Shown: positions 42,216 through 51,445 of the stretch, one piece after another | Layout: each line of letters opens with the position of its first letter | Position numbering within the stretch: the first letter of the stretch is position 1 | DNA from: Pomphorhynchus laevis | Taxonomy: Eukaryota > Acanthocephala > Palaeacanthocephala > Echinorhynchida > Pomphorhynchidae | Assembly: GCA_012934845.2 (NCBI GenBank) | Contig: WNNJ02000543.1 | Coordinates: forward strand, 186,001-250,000 | DNA: 64,000 bases | Direction of reading: 5' to 3' | The notes under the pieces: model-generated | Seen by the model: only the letters and a program-made list of their open reading frames with translations | Database searches by the model: none | Told to the model about the DNA's origin: nothing | Made by a program: the position numbers and the translations under genes

Positions 42216-42534
42216 AAAAAATATATTATTTATTATCCATCCATAAATATTTATCGCAGAAATGCTTTATTGTACTTTAACTTAATCTCAAGATGCGCGT
42301 GTCGATTAGATAACTGCTACAGCGAATCAGCGATGAAATTCAACGAAGCAACAGCGCGTGCATGTTGGAAGCTATGCCGGCGGACTGCGCCTCGTCCGTT
42401 TTGTTGCAAAACATTTGTACTATTCGTTACTTTATATTATGTTTGTATTATTGTCGATTAGAATTATCAAATAAATAACATTTGTATAATTTAAATTTTT
42501 AACTAAATGTTTAAAAAACAGTTAAAATTCAAGC
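42216..42534. other. Spacer with a fragment like the family C leader
   Basis: Mostly AT-rich. 42380-42405 (GCGGACTGCGCCTCGTCCGT and on) matches 53481-53506 in front of C5 with two changes in 26 bp. No gene supported. Confidence 0.5.
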
Positions 42535-42654
42535 AGTTAAAATTAACTGCTTGACTTTCTCATTTTGTTTGTGGACTTGTAAGCGTACAGCTTGTACGCA
42601 TTTGCCACATTAAATAAATTTGTATTATTATTATTATCAAAAAAAAAAGAATTG
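42535..42654 (+). mobile_element. B7: minimal B4-like 3' end
   Basis: About 110 bp: 'ctgcttgactttctcatttt', hairpin 42583-42599 and tail (ATT)5. Its ATT tail is the site where A8 begins. Confidence 0.8.
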
Positions 42655-42790
42655 GTTATTAAAGTACTTACACAAATTACAATTACAGTTCCGCTTATTA
42701 TTAAAAAAATTTGGTTTCTGATAAACATACAATAAAATAACATACAGTTTCTGATAAACATACAATAAACATACAATTTCTGAACATTCC

Positions 42791-45700
42791 ATGACGAAGG
42801 GTAAGCCGAGTAATATTGCCCCGTGCTGTACATGCAACGGTAATGCTGCAAGATGCAAAGGATGTCGGTGTGCGAAAAATAAAACAGCATGTGTCAACTG
42901 CAGAGCAGCTTGTTGCCAAAATACGTGTCCAAATATGATGTCTATGAAGTTAGATAGTGTGCCCCTTGGCAATTTAAATTGTCATCTTTCAACAGTCGAT
43001 ACATCTAATGAACCAGTCGTGGTGGGACAGCGTCGGGAGAATTTAAATTACGATAATTTGATCGAGGACATGTATATGACAGTGATAAGCTGGGTTCCAA
43101 ATCATATGAAACTTCCAAAATGCAGTACCAGCGGTCAGTTTATCAATCTCCTGACAGAAAAATTCAACGCAGTCGCGATCCCTAGCTTACATGAACAACG
43201 GGCATTGAAAGAAGTTGTGGTAATGAGTCAATTGATGTTACAATCAATACCATCGAGAGGAATTGGTACAATAAGAAAGGCTCTACTACGAAGAATGGAT
43301 GATTGGAATTTGGGAAAGTATAAAGAACTTTTTGACGAGGCAAGCATCTTACAACGTCGAATGGTTAGTGATGGATTTGCAAAGGGTTTTCAAAGAATAA
43401 GTAAGCAGAAAATTTTTTCTCGTTTTATGCGAGCAGGCAAAACGAGTGCAGCGATAAAAATCCTTGAAGACACTGAAGATGGCAATACGGTTTATAGTTT
43501 TGACGATATGTGTGATGGTAAGCTTGTATCTGATATTTTGACTGAATTACATCCGCCTGCGCAGCCACTTTCTCAAGATGCAGTGTTATCGCTTCCTATA
43601 ACTAATTGTAAATCCCATCACTTTTCAATATATAGTGGAATCGATGGACGTGCAATTATCAGGGAATCATTGAGGACTCATGGAGGGGCCGGTCCTTCTG
43701 GGATAACGGCGATTGCGTTCAGACGAATGTTAACGGCTTTTGGATCACACTCGATAAAGTTAGCTGATGCCATTGCGGGTTTAGCAGTGCGCATTGCATC
43801 AGAATCAATTCCGGCTGAGTCTTTACAGGCATACGTTAACAGCAGAATTGTTGCGTTAAATAAGCGCCCTGGTGTCCGACCTATTGGAGTAGGTGAGGTA
43901 TTTCGTCGTGTAATTGGTAAAGCTATTCTGAATGTGGCTAAAAGAGATTTAAGGGCAGTAGCAGGTAATCTGCAAATGTGTGCGGGACAGCCAGGTGGGC
44001 TAGGGTATGTGATACATACATTAACCGATCATTTCCACTCGAACGAGCAATATGGAATACTGTCAGTGGACGCGAAGAATGCGTTTAATCTAATGAATAG
44101 ATGCCTAATGCTTAAAAATGTCGAAAAAGTATGCCCTGCCTTCACATGTGTTCTGAGAAATATATATAAGCTAAATGCTTTACTTGTTGGCCAAGGAGGT
44201 AATTTAGCATCGTCAGAGGGTGTCACTCAAGGGGACCCTCTTGCGATGCCAGCGTTTGCAATCTCATCGATGCCCTTGATATATAAAATCAGAGAATCGA
44301 TTCCATCAATAAAACAATGCTGGTATGCAGATGATTCGACTTTCGTTGGTGGGCTTGATGATCTATCACGTGTATGGCGTCTTCTTTGCTCAATAGGTGA
44401 GCAGTATGGATACCATGTCAATCCAAACAAATCGAGGTTGCTTATACATCCACGAAACATGATCCGTGCTCAACACATCTTTGGAGCTGATGGTTTAATC
44501 ATTAATGAAGATGGATTAAAGGTACTTGGTGCACCTATTGGCACGCCAAAGTTTGTAAGGGAGTATTGCTGCGGGCAGTTTTTATCGATGTCAAATCTGG
44601 TCAAGGATGTTGCTAATGCCGCTGATGCCGATGCTCATTCCGCATTTGTGGCATACTCTCTTGCAGTTCAGTCAAAGTGGACTCACCTTTTCCGAGCCGT
44701 TGATTGTGACATAGAATGGTTGGATGATCTAAAGAATGTTATTGACACAAAATTTATGAATTCCATGTTTGGCGATGACATTGATCTTGATTTGAGGGGA
44801 GTATGTTCTTTGTCAACCAGTTTGGGGGGACTAGGAATACGAAATATTGAGAGTGAATTAACCAGACAGTACAACGCTGCACGATTGTTATCGTCCATAT
44901 ATGAAGAACCTGATTTAGATATTGGTTTCTCAATAATACACTTATTGTCTGCAATTCAAAACGAACATAAAGAAGAAAATCGAAATTATGCTGAAAAACT
45001 CAAGCCAGAGATCATTCCTATATTGCGAAAATCAGTGGAATATGCATCCCTGAAGGGTGCCTCTAATTGGCTAACAAGAGATGCGTTGGTTTCTACGGAT
45101 TGTCAGTTGTCAACGCAAGAGTTTCGAGATGCGTTGTCTGTTCGATATGGTTTAACTCCCAAAGATTTGCCGGATAAGTGTCAATGTGGTCAGATATTAA
45201 CAACGTCGCATGCTCTCTCGTGCAAAAGGGGCGCATTCAACTTCATCCGTCATAATCAACTTCGAGACTTTTTGGTTAAGAAGTTGAACACAGTCTGTTG
45301 GAATGTGTTTGCAGAACCATCTCTGACTCCAGTTCCTGAAAACATCAGTTTCAATATTAGTACAACAACCAGACAAGATGATGCTCGAGCTGATATAGTA
45401 GGTAATGGACTGTTCGGTGGGAATATGGAGCGTACATTTTTTGATGTAGTCGTTTTCAACAATCATGCTCCGTCCTATTGCGAAAAGTCAACAGATGCCA
45501 CTTTCACTTTCCACGAAAATAGAAAATGTGCCAAGTACGAAGAAAGGATACATACAATAGAGCACAGCTCATTTTGTCCCCTTATTTGGGCGACTACGGG
45601 CGGAGCTGGCAAGAGTGCACAAGCATGTATTAAATCATTGGCTCTAAAAATCGCTGAACAACAAAAAAGCGAATACGCCGTCACGATATCATCAATCAGG

Positions 45701-45811
45701 ACATATATTAGTATGTGTCTTGCGAAAATTTGCTCTGCGACGCTTAGATGTCCACGTGTTCAGTTTCAGCGGACTTCGTATCTTCGAGCAGGACTTGTTT
45801 TATCAGAGTAA
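42791..45811 (+). CDS. A8 protein: Cys-rich module, reverse transcriptase, RLE (1006 aa)
   Basis: Residues 12-48: CCTCNGNAARCKGCRC, CVNC, CCQN, a zinc-cluster-like module. A linker follows, then GGAGPSGITAIAFRRML (about 298), RPIGVGEVFRR (about 358), RT motifs SVDAKNAFNLMNR, GVTQGDPLAMPAF and CWYADDSTFVGG (YADD near 513), and the thumb. The knuckle CQCGQILTTSHALSC and RHNQLRDF lie near 796-825. The RLE has DARADIVGNGLFGG, RTFFDVVVFNNHAPSY, KYEERI and EHSSFCPLI (865-930). The series knuckle, RHN, RxDI, FDV, K..KY matches the R2-type restriction-like endonuclease. Expected action: binds its RNA, nicks target DNA and reverse transcribes. The N-terminal module is unlike the fingers of R2 and its DNA target is inferred. 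Confidence 0.9.
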   Translation: MTKGKPSNIAPCCTCNGNAARCKGCRCAKNKTACVNCRAACCQNTCPNMMSMKLDSVPLGNLNCHLSTVDTSNEPVVVGQRRENLNYDNLIEDMYMTVISWVPNHMKLPKCSTSGQFINLLTEKFNAVAIPSLHEQRALKEVVVMSQLMLQSIPSRGIGTIRKALLRRMDDWNLGKYKELFDEASILQRRMVSDGFAKGFQRISKQKIFSRFMRAGKTSAAIKILEDTEDGNTVYSFDDMCDGKLVSDILTELHPPAQPLSQDAVLSLPITNCKSHHFSIYSGIDGRAIIRESLRTHGGAGPSGITAIAFRRMLTAFGSHSIKLADAIAGLAVRIASESIPAESLQAYVNSRIVALNKRPGVRPIGVGEVFRRVIGKAILNVAKRDLRAVAGNLQMCAGQPGGLGYVIHTLTDHFHSNEQYGILSVDAKNAFNLMNRCLMLKNVEKVCPAFTCVLRNIYKLNALLVGQGGNLASSEGVTQGDPLAMPAFAISSMPLIYKIRESIPSIKQCWYADDSTFVGGLDDLSRVWRLLCSIGEQYGYHVNPNKSRLLIHPRNMIRAQHIFGADGLIINEDGLKVLGAPIGTPKFVREYCCGQFLSMSNLVKDVANAADADAHSAFVAYSLAVQSKWTHLFRAVDCDIEWLDDLKNVIDTKFMNSMFGDDIDLDLRGVCSLSTSLGGLGIRNIESELTRQYNAARLLSSIYEEPDLDIGFSIIHLLSAIQNEHKEENRNYAEKLKPEIIPILRKSVEYASLKGASNWLTRDALVSTDCQLSTQEFRDALSVRYGLTPKDLPDKCQCGQILTTSHALSCKRGAFNFIRHNQLRDFLVKKLNTVCWNVFAEPSLTPVPENISFNISTTTRQDDARADIVGNGLFGGNMERTFFDVVVFNNHAPSYCEKSTDATFTFHENRKCAKYEERIHTIEHSSFCPLIWATTGGAGKSAQACIKSLALKIAEQQKSEYAVTISSIRTYISMCLAKICSATLRCPRVQFQRTSYLRAGLVLSE

Positions 45812-45856
45812 TATGTTTGTGTTATGGTATTTATACCACTATTTTAAATGTATAGA

Positions 45857-45874
45857 GGCCCATTTGTGGGAACC
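45857..45874 (+). other. A8 3'-UTR hairpin
   Basis: GGCCCATTTGTGGGAACC; stem CCCA/TGGG with a TTTG loop, then AACC. Confidence 0.65.
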
Positions 45875-45942
45875 TTAATTGTACAAATTAAAATTTTAAT
45901 AAATTGTTATTATTGAAAAAAAAAATTATTATTATTATTAAT

Positions 45943-46148
45943 AGCCCCGCGTGGCCGAATAGCCCCGCGTGGCCGAATGGTGGAGGCGTGTGCATTGCAA
46001 ACTCTATGTACGGGGTTCAAACCTCGAGCATGCACTCTCTATTGACTTCTCTGTAAGCACACGTCAAAGCCACAAGATCGCGTTGTCGAAAGACGTTGGG
46101 GCACCCGATGATGAAGCGGGACCACTCTTCATTATTATTATTAATAAA
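45943..46148 (+). mobile_element. tRNA-derived SINE-like unit with ATT tail
   Basis: 45961 onward reads like a tRNA 5' part: 'gtggccgaatggtggaggcg' (A-box-like) and 'ggttcaaacctcga' (B-box-like, about 46014-46027), then an unrelated body of about 100 bp and a tail 'attattattattaataa'. The first 18 bp are present twice in tandem (45943-45960 and 45961-45978). The anticodon arm does not pair well, so this is not a working tRNA gene. A degenerate tRNA gene with chance downstream sequence is the alternative, as no second copy is seen in the window. Confidence 0.6.
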
Positions 46149-49034
46149 CTCGAAAATCCTGCGGATATTACCAATATAAACACAAATCATTGTAACGATG
46201 GACATCGGAATAACACCTTTAATAACGAATCCATCCATCCAATCCAACCAGTCCACAACGACGACATACAATGTGAAGCGTCAATATCTCATCAAAACAG
46301 TGTTTCACCTGAATACATCGATGTGATATTCACGGAAGTGGCACTCTGGAAGCCGAATTTGTTAAGACTACCAAGGTGTCAAGCGTCGAAATCGTTTATT
46401 TCCGAAATGGCTCGCATCTATGAATTTGCAGCATCTGACAGTTGTTCTCTTAAATTGGCGATTATTTTACCTCAACTCGTGCTACAACGATGCCGAAACT
46501 CAAAAAGGAAGCAAACAAAAGAACTTATACAGAGAAGGATGGAATCTTGGCAGACCGGTAATTATGGTGCACTACTAGGCGAAGCCCGCTATTTGCAATA
46601 TCAAAATACCAAAAGAAACAAAATTGATAATATCGAGGACGACTGGCGTCGCTCATTCAGAAAGCTCGTTCTTAACGGGCGTTTGACAACTGCCGTAAGG
46701 TTATTGGACTTGGAACCTGGAGTTGGTATACCTTTGGATATCGATGATGCAATTGAGGATAAAACAGTACGGCAACTTCTTCTCGACAAGCATCCAGAGC
46801 CTGCATTACTAGACGAAGATGCCATCCTTTCTTCCCCCTTGAAAAACGATGCAGTCTTCCATCCGATAGCATTTGACTCGATTGACGCAGATTCAATTAT
46901 CACGGCTGCTTGTAGAATGAGTGGTGGAGCAGGCCCATCTGGCCTTGATGCGAAGGCATGGATCGCAATGCTATCTACGTTTGGAACTGAGTCGCGAAAT
47001 CTAGCGGATGCACTGGCTCTCTTCTCAAAGCATTTGTCAACTTGTAAAATACCTAAAACTTCGATGGAGGCTTTTACCACAAGCCGACTAATTCCACTAA
47101 GCAAACTTCATGGCATTCGTCCAATAGGAATCGGGGATGTCTCCAGAAGAATTATTTCGAAGGCCATTCTCAAAGTTGTTCAGCCTCAGCTGCAACACGC
47201 ATGTGGTTCTATACAATATTGTGCATCACATCGGGCCGGAACTGAATGTGTTATTCATGCTCTGAAAACACATCTTTCTAATGAGAACAACATACTTCTC
47301 ACCATCGACGCGGACAATGCTTTTAATCGCATTAATAGAAAATTGGCTTTACGTAATATGCCTTATATTTGTCCAGCATTATCAGTCGTATTGTCAAACT
47401 TGTATAGAGATCCTACTCGAATGGCTACAGGAAACGAATACATATGGTCTTCAGAAGGATTTACACAGGGTGATGTTTTTTCAATGGCTGCTTTCAGTGC
47501 CGCAACGCTACCATTAATATACCGACTTATAAAAAAATGCCCCAATGTTGAGCAATTATGGTATGCTGATGATGGTAATATGGTTGGTCCGCCTAGTATG
47601 GTTAAGGCGGCTTTCAAAATGTTAATGTTGCTTGGTCCGAAATATGGTTTTTACATCAATCCCGAAAAATGTAAAATCTACTCTAACGGATACGACAGTA
47701 CATCGCTACAAACAGAATTCAGTGACACCAATATTCCGATAATGGAAAACGGTGTGAAAATTCTCGGTTCCCCGATCGGTAAATACGCTTACGTTAAGCA
47801 GTTTGTATCATCATTTGTGCAGGATATATCGAATTCCATTGAACGGTTGGTAGATATGGGTGAACTCGATGTTCAGGTTGCGTATACGGCTTTTATCAGA
47901 TCAATTCAGCACAAATGGTCGCATCTCCTGAGGACTTGTGCATGTTCTGTAGATTGGATTGGTCCTCTGTCTGAAAAAATAAAAATGATGATATCTAAGC
48001 TGTTTAATATCGATCTTTCAAGTGATGAATTTATATGGGGAACGCTTTGCCTCAGTTACAGGGACGGTGGCGTAAGTATACGTGATCCTTCAGCATTGGT
48101 TCAATCGGAATATGAATCATCTACTTCCCTATGCGCTCCATGTTTGGAAGGTTACTCCGGCGAATCACTAAAAGGAAAACAAGATACGATAATTAAACTA
48201 ATCCGCGCTCAAAATATCTCCCGTTGTAAAATTAATCGCAATAATATTCTCGATAATTGCAATCATTTATTGAGAAGGTCAATAGAACACTCGTCAGTCA
48301 AAGGTGCATCATCATGGCTTTCAGTTTATCCATCGCATGAAAGAAATTCAAGGCTAAGCAACGATGAATTTCGAGACGCTATGGCGGCGCGATACGGTTT
48401 TCTTCCAAAAAGCGCTCCATCCTATTGTCAATGTGGTACAGTAAATTCTCTGGCGCACTCGCTTTCGTGTTCACTTGGTGGACTTCCATCTATGAGACAT
48501 GACGTGGTACGGGACTTCTTAGCATACACGCTTACTGAGATATGTCCATCTGTACAAATCGAACCTCGACTGGCGCCTGTTTCTTCAAATGTAACTTTCT
48601 TGAAACAAACAACTACTAAGGATAAAGAAGCGAGATTGGACATATCATGCAACGGATTGTTTGGTGATAAGACGGAACGTACTTTAATAGATGTTTGCAT
48701 TTTTAATGCGCTCGCGCCGTCGAATTTATCAAGAAATCCGAGTGCGTGTTTTGAGTATCACGAAAGTCGAAAAAGAAATAAATATCTAGAAAGAATAACC
48801 GAAATTGAAAGAGCATCTTTCATTCCTGTTGTGTTGTCGAACTCTGGAGGTGCAGGTAAGGGCACGGAAAGTCTTCTGAAAAAAATCGCGAATACTATCG
48901 CCGAAAGAGCAGAGGTTAAGTATTCGAATGTAATTTCAACGCTGCGTTGTAGAATAGGCATCCGTCTCGCAAGGATGGTATCCCGGTGCATTAGAGGATC
49001 CAGATCGGCGTTTCATCGTCCAGTTTTTGCATAA
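46149..49034 (+). CDS. A9 protein: linker, reverse transcriptase, RLE (about 962 aa)
   Basis: No start of its own: the frame is open back to 45969 through the SINE-like unit, which would give a chimeric N-terminus. Seen: LRLPRCQASKSFISEM, GGAGPSGLDAKAW, RPIGIGDVSRRI, TIDADNAFNRINRK, GFTQGDVFSMAAF, WYADDGNMVG, then CQCGTVNSLAHSLSC, MRHDVVRDF, EARLDISCNGLFG, RTLIDVCIFNALAPSN, KYLERITEIE and ISRCIRG-like VSRCIRGSRS at the end. The RT box QGDV matches A3, so A9 and A3 form one subfamily. All catalytic residues expected for RT are visible and no break was found in this stretch. Confidence 0.87.
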   Translation, partial: LENPADITNINTNHCNDGHRNNTFNNESIHPIQPVHNDDIQCEASISHQNSVSPEYIDVIFTEVALWKPNLLRLPRCQASKSFISEMARIYEFAASDSCSLKLAIILPQLVLQRCRNSKRKQTKELIQRRMESWQTGNYGALLGEARYLQYQNTKRNKIDNIEDDWRRSFRKLVLNGRLTTAVRLLDLEPGVGIPLDIDDAIEDKTVRQLLLDKHPEPALLDEDAILSSPLKNDAVFHPIAFDSIDADSIITAACRMSGGAGPSGLDAKAWIAMLSTFGTESRNLADALALFSKHLSTCKIPKTSMEAFTTSRLIPLSKLHGIRPIGIGDVSRRIISKAILKVVQPQLQHACGSIQYCASHRAGTECVIHALKTHLSNENNILLTIDADNAFNRINRKLALRNMPYICPALSVVLSNLYRDPTRMATGNEYIWSSEGFTQGDVFSMAAFSAATLPLIYRLIKKCPNVEQLWYADDGNMVGPPSMVKAAFKMLMLLGPKYGFYINPEKCKIYSNGYDSTSLQTEFSDTNIPIMENGVKILGSPIGKYAYVKQFVSSFVQDISNSIERLVDMGELDVQVAYTAFIRSIQHKWSHLLRTCACSVDWIGPLSEKIKMMISKLFNIDLSSDEFIWGTLCLSYRDGGVSIRDPSALVQSEYESSTSLCAPCLEGYSGESLKGKQDTIIKLIRAQNISRCKINRNNILDNCNHLLRRSIEHSSVKGASSWLSVYPSHERNSRLSNDEFRDAMAARYGFLPKSAPSYCQCGTVNSLAHSLSCSLGGLPSMRHDVVRDFLAYTLTEICPSVQIEPRLAPVSSNVTFLKQTTTKDKEARLDISCNGLFGDKTERTLIDVCIFNALAPSNLSRNPSACFEYHESRKRNKYLERITEIERASFIPVVLSNSGGAGKGTESLLKKIANTIAERAEVKYSNVISTLRCRIGIRLARMVSRCIRGSRSAFHRPVFA

Positions 49035-49077
49035 CTACACATACAGATAATTATTTTTCTTTTTGAATTGACAAATA

Positions 49078-49097
49078 GGGCCCATTAGAGGGTTACC
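49078..49097 (+). other. A9 3'-UTR hairpin
   Basis: GGGCCCATTAGAGGGTTACC; stem CCC/GGG, same place as in A8 and A11. Confidence 0.6.
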
Positions 49098-49152
49098 TTT
49101 AATTTTATGTTTTACTAATAAAGAAAATAATTATTAAAAAAAAATTATTATT

Positions 49153-51345
49153 AGAGCTCCACTGGATAACATTGCTGATCATCATCCTGTTCGCTTCCTA
49201 AAAATAGATGCTGAAGATATTCGTTCTGCCGCTAGATCTACACGTGGTGCAGCAGGGCCTTCTGGAGTAAATGCATCTTCATGGAAGAGTATGATATGCT
49301 CTTTTGGTCAAAGTTCTAATGGGCTTGCTGAATCCTTAGCCAACTTCGCAATAACTATAGCGACCATCGAATTGAATCCCGGCGACATTGAGGCCTTTAC
49401 AGTAAGCCGTCTAATTCCATTAGATAAAAATCCAGGAGTACGACCGATTGGAGTAGGTGAAGTCTCTCGAAGAATAGTAGGCAAAGTTGTGGCGAAAAGA
49501 ATTTCGGAAGATATCCAGAAAGTGGCTGGTTGTGTTCAATTATGCTCTGGCCAACGATGTGGTATTGAGATGGCAATTCATTCCACAAGAGAACTCTTTG
49601 ATAGTAGCGATGACTTGTGCATATTACAACTAGATGCATCCAACGCTTTTAATCGCATAAATCGTTTAGTCGCTTTGAACAATGTAGAGTTCATATGTCC
49701 TTCTTTATCCACTATACTACGAAATATCTACAAATGCCCTAATATACTGACTGTCGACAATGATTTTTTAGAATCATCAGAGGGATTCACTCAAGGTGAC
49801 CCGCTTTCCATGATTGCGTTTGCCGCGGCGTCTCTTCCCTTGATTAATGTTCTTTCAAAGGCTGCCCCGAATACTGTACATCGCTGGTATGCGGATGACT
49901 CTAACATTATCGGAAGTGTGAAGGACCTTAAGACGATTTGGGATACTGTGCGTCGAGTCGGTCCTGATTTTGGATTTTATCTTAATGAAGAAAAGTGCCG
50001 AATGTTGGTACACGATAAGATACTTAGCGTTGCCCGGTCGATTTTCGTAGAATCTAACCTATGCATTAATACTGATGGAATTGAGATACTGGGTTCAGCT
50101 ATTGGTACAAAATCATATACAAATATGTTTATAAAAAGGAAAATAGATGAATGGTCTACTTGCATAGAGAGGTTGATACTAGTAGCCGACGAAGATCCTC
50201 ACTTGGCTTACGTCGCTCTGACTCAAGCACTACAACACAGCTGGAACTTCATACAACGAACTATACATGTCTATTCAGAAGCATTCGAAAACTTGTCGAA
50301 AATCATAGTATCCTGCCTTGTTCCCAAGATAACTGGCGTCGTCGATATAGATCGATTTAAAACAATATTAAATATCCCTTTGCGGTATGGTGGTTTGGGA
50401 ATTTTTCTGCCTCAAGATGGATCTGATCTGGAATTCGAAAATTCGCGCCGAATGTGTCAACCGCTGATCAATGCATCATTTGGCCCCTTGTTGGCCCAAC
50501 AGCAGCAACAAATCGCTTTGGATATTCACAATCAACGAAATAATTTTTGGAATATTAAATTACAAACATTGGAAGATAGCAATATTATAAAAGCTTTAAA
50601 ATTTGCTGCTACGTGTGGTGCGTCAACATGGTTGTCTGCAAAACCGATGGAAGCATATGGTTATCGACTCTCAAAGCTCCAATTTCAAGACGCTCTAGCG
50701 ACAAGATATGGTTGGACGCCTCCGAAACAACCAGATCAATGTTTATGCGGTTCAAAGTTTGAGCTCCGTCACTCTCTTTCATGTAAGGTCGGTGGTATGC
50801 CAATAATACGACACAACTTCCTTCGGGATCTAATTGCAAAAGAGCTAAAAGGGATTTGCGACCCCGTTTCTCTTGAACCTACACTGCAACCGCTTCCAGA
50901 CGGAGTAACATTCGCAACAAATTCGACAGCCAGGGAACATAACGCTAGAGTAGATATTTCTTGCTATGGGTTGTTTAGTATTTCGGAGCGGTCCCTATTG
51001 GACATTTGCGTTTACAATCACCTTGCTTCGTCCTACTCAACATCAATGCCACAAAATCACTTTCACTACCACGAACAAAGGAAAATCGGAAAATACGGTG
51101 AACGTATATCACGATTTGAAAGAGCTTGTTTTTTTCCTATAATTTTTGCAGCTAACGGTGGAGCTGGTGAAATAGCTTCAAAGGTGCTACGACAAATATG
51201 CAGGCGTCAATCTATAAAATCTACTCGGCCATACAACGAATGCATGCGTGATTTGAGGATCAAAACGGGACTAGCGCTAGCAAGAGCAGCATCATTACAA
51301 GTCCGCTGCACTCCGTTGAGTAATATGTCGGGACAATGTGCTTGA
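49153..51345 (+). CDS. A10 protein: reverse transcriptase and RLE (about 730 aa, N-terminus missing)
   Basis: The frame is open from the junction at 49153, and the first ATG is at 49291. GAAGPSGVNASSWKSM, RPIGVGEVSRRI, LDASNAFNRINRL, GFTQGDPLSMIAF, RWYADDSNIIG, LRYGGLGIF, knuckle CLCGSKFELRHSLSC, RHNFLRDL, NARVDISCYGLF, RSLLDICVYNHLASSY and KYGERISRFE are all present. No stop in 730 codons. It lacks the Cys-rich module and linker by truncation. Confidence 0.87.
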   Translation, partial: RAPLDNIADHHPVRFLKIDAEDIRSAARSTRGAAGPSGVNASSWKSMICSFGQSSNGLAESLANFAITIATIELNPGDIEAFTVSRLIPLDKNPGVRPIGVGEVSRRIVGKVVAKRISEDIQKVAGCVQLCSGQRCGIEMAIHSTRELFDSSDDLCILQLDASNAFNRINRLVALNNVEFICPSLSTILRNIYKCPNILTVDNDFLESSEGFTQGDPLSMIAFAAASLPLINVLSKAAPNTVHRWYADDSNIIGSVKDLKTIWDTVRRVGPDFGFYLNEEKCRMLVHDKILSVARSIFVESNLCINTDGIEILGSAIGTKSYTNMFIKRKIDEWSTCIERLILVADEDPHLAYVALTQALQHSWNFIQRTIHVYSEAFENLSKIIVSCLVPKITGVVDIDRFKTILNIPLRYGGLGIFLPQDGSDLEFENSRRMCQPLINASFGPLLAQQQQQIALDIHNQRNNFWNIKLQTLEDSNIIKALKFAATCGASTWLSAKPMEAYGYRLSKLQFQDALATRYGWTPPKQPDQCLCGSKFELRHSLSCKVGGMPIIRHNFLRDLIAKELKGICDPVSLEPTLQPLPDGVTFATNSTAREHNARVDISCYGLFSISERSLLDICVYNHLASSYSTSMPQNHFHYHEQRKIGKYGERISRFERACFFPIIFAANGGAGEIASKVLRQICRRQSIKSTRPYNECMRDLRIKTGLALARAASLQVRCTPLSNMSGQCA

Positions 51346-51445
51346 CAGTGCAAGAAACTTTTCTAGTTTGTAGAACATTTTACTTCTTTTTTTTTCTTGA
51401 ATAAATCTTCTCTTCAAAAAAAAAAAAATTATTATTATTATTAAA
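49153..51445 (+). mobile_element. A10: 5'-truncated family A LINE with open ORF
   Basis: Starts within the ATT tail of A9 at codons APLDNIADHHPVRFL, directly before the GPSG region; ends with A12 plus (ATT)5. No CCCATT hairpin is visible in its short 3' UTR, so it belongs to another 3' subfamily. A11 begins in its tail. Confidence 0.87.

Larger units (their letters stand above)
42655..45942 (+). mobile_element. A8: full-length family A LINE, intact ORF
   Basis: Leader 42655-42790 with a repeated phrase 'gtttctgataaacatacaat' (42713 and 42747), one ORF of 1006 codons, 3' UTR with hairpin 45857-45874, A10 tail and (ATT)5. It is flanked by ATT repeats on both sides: the B7 tail on the left and 'attattattattatta' on the right. 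This fits insertion into, and duplication of, an ATT tract. Together with its open ORF it looks like a recent and possibly active copy. Confidence 0.9.
46149..49150 (+). mobile_element. A9: family A LINE, slightly 5'-truncated, open ORF
   Basis: Begins right at the ATT tail of the SINE-like unit, just past where the Cys-rich module would end, and runs to a 3' UTR with hairpin (49078-49097) and A9 plus ATTATTATTA. No leader or module remains. A10 starts inside its ATT tail. Confidence 0.88.

Noticed and set aside
42543-42972. Minus-strand frames before A8
   Set aside because: Antisense of the A8 leader and Cys-rich module, with no independent support.
45961-46033. Functional tRNA gene
   Set aside because: A- and B-box phrases are present but the anticodon arm does not pair and no acceptor stem closes.
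45969-46148. N-terminal 60 residues of a 1021-residue A9 protein
   Set aside because: They are translation of the SINE-like unit; homology to family A starts at 46149.
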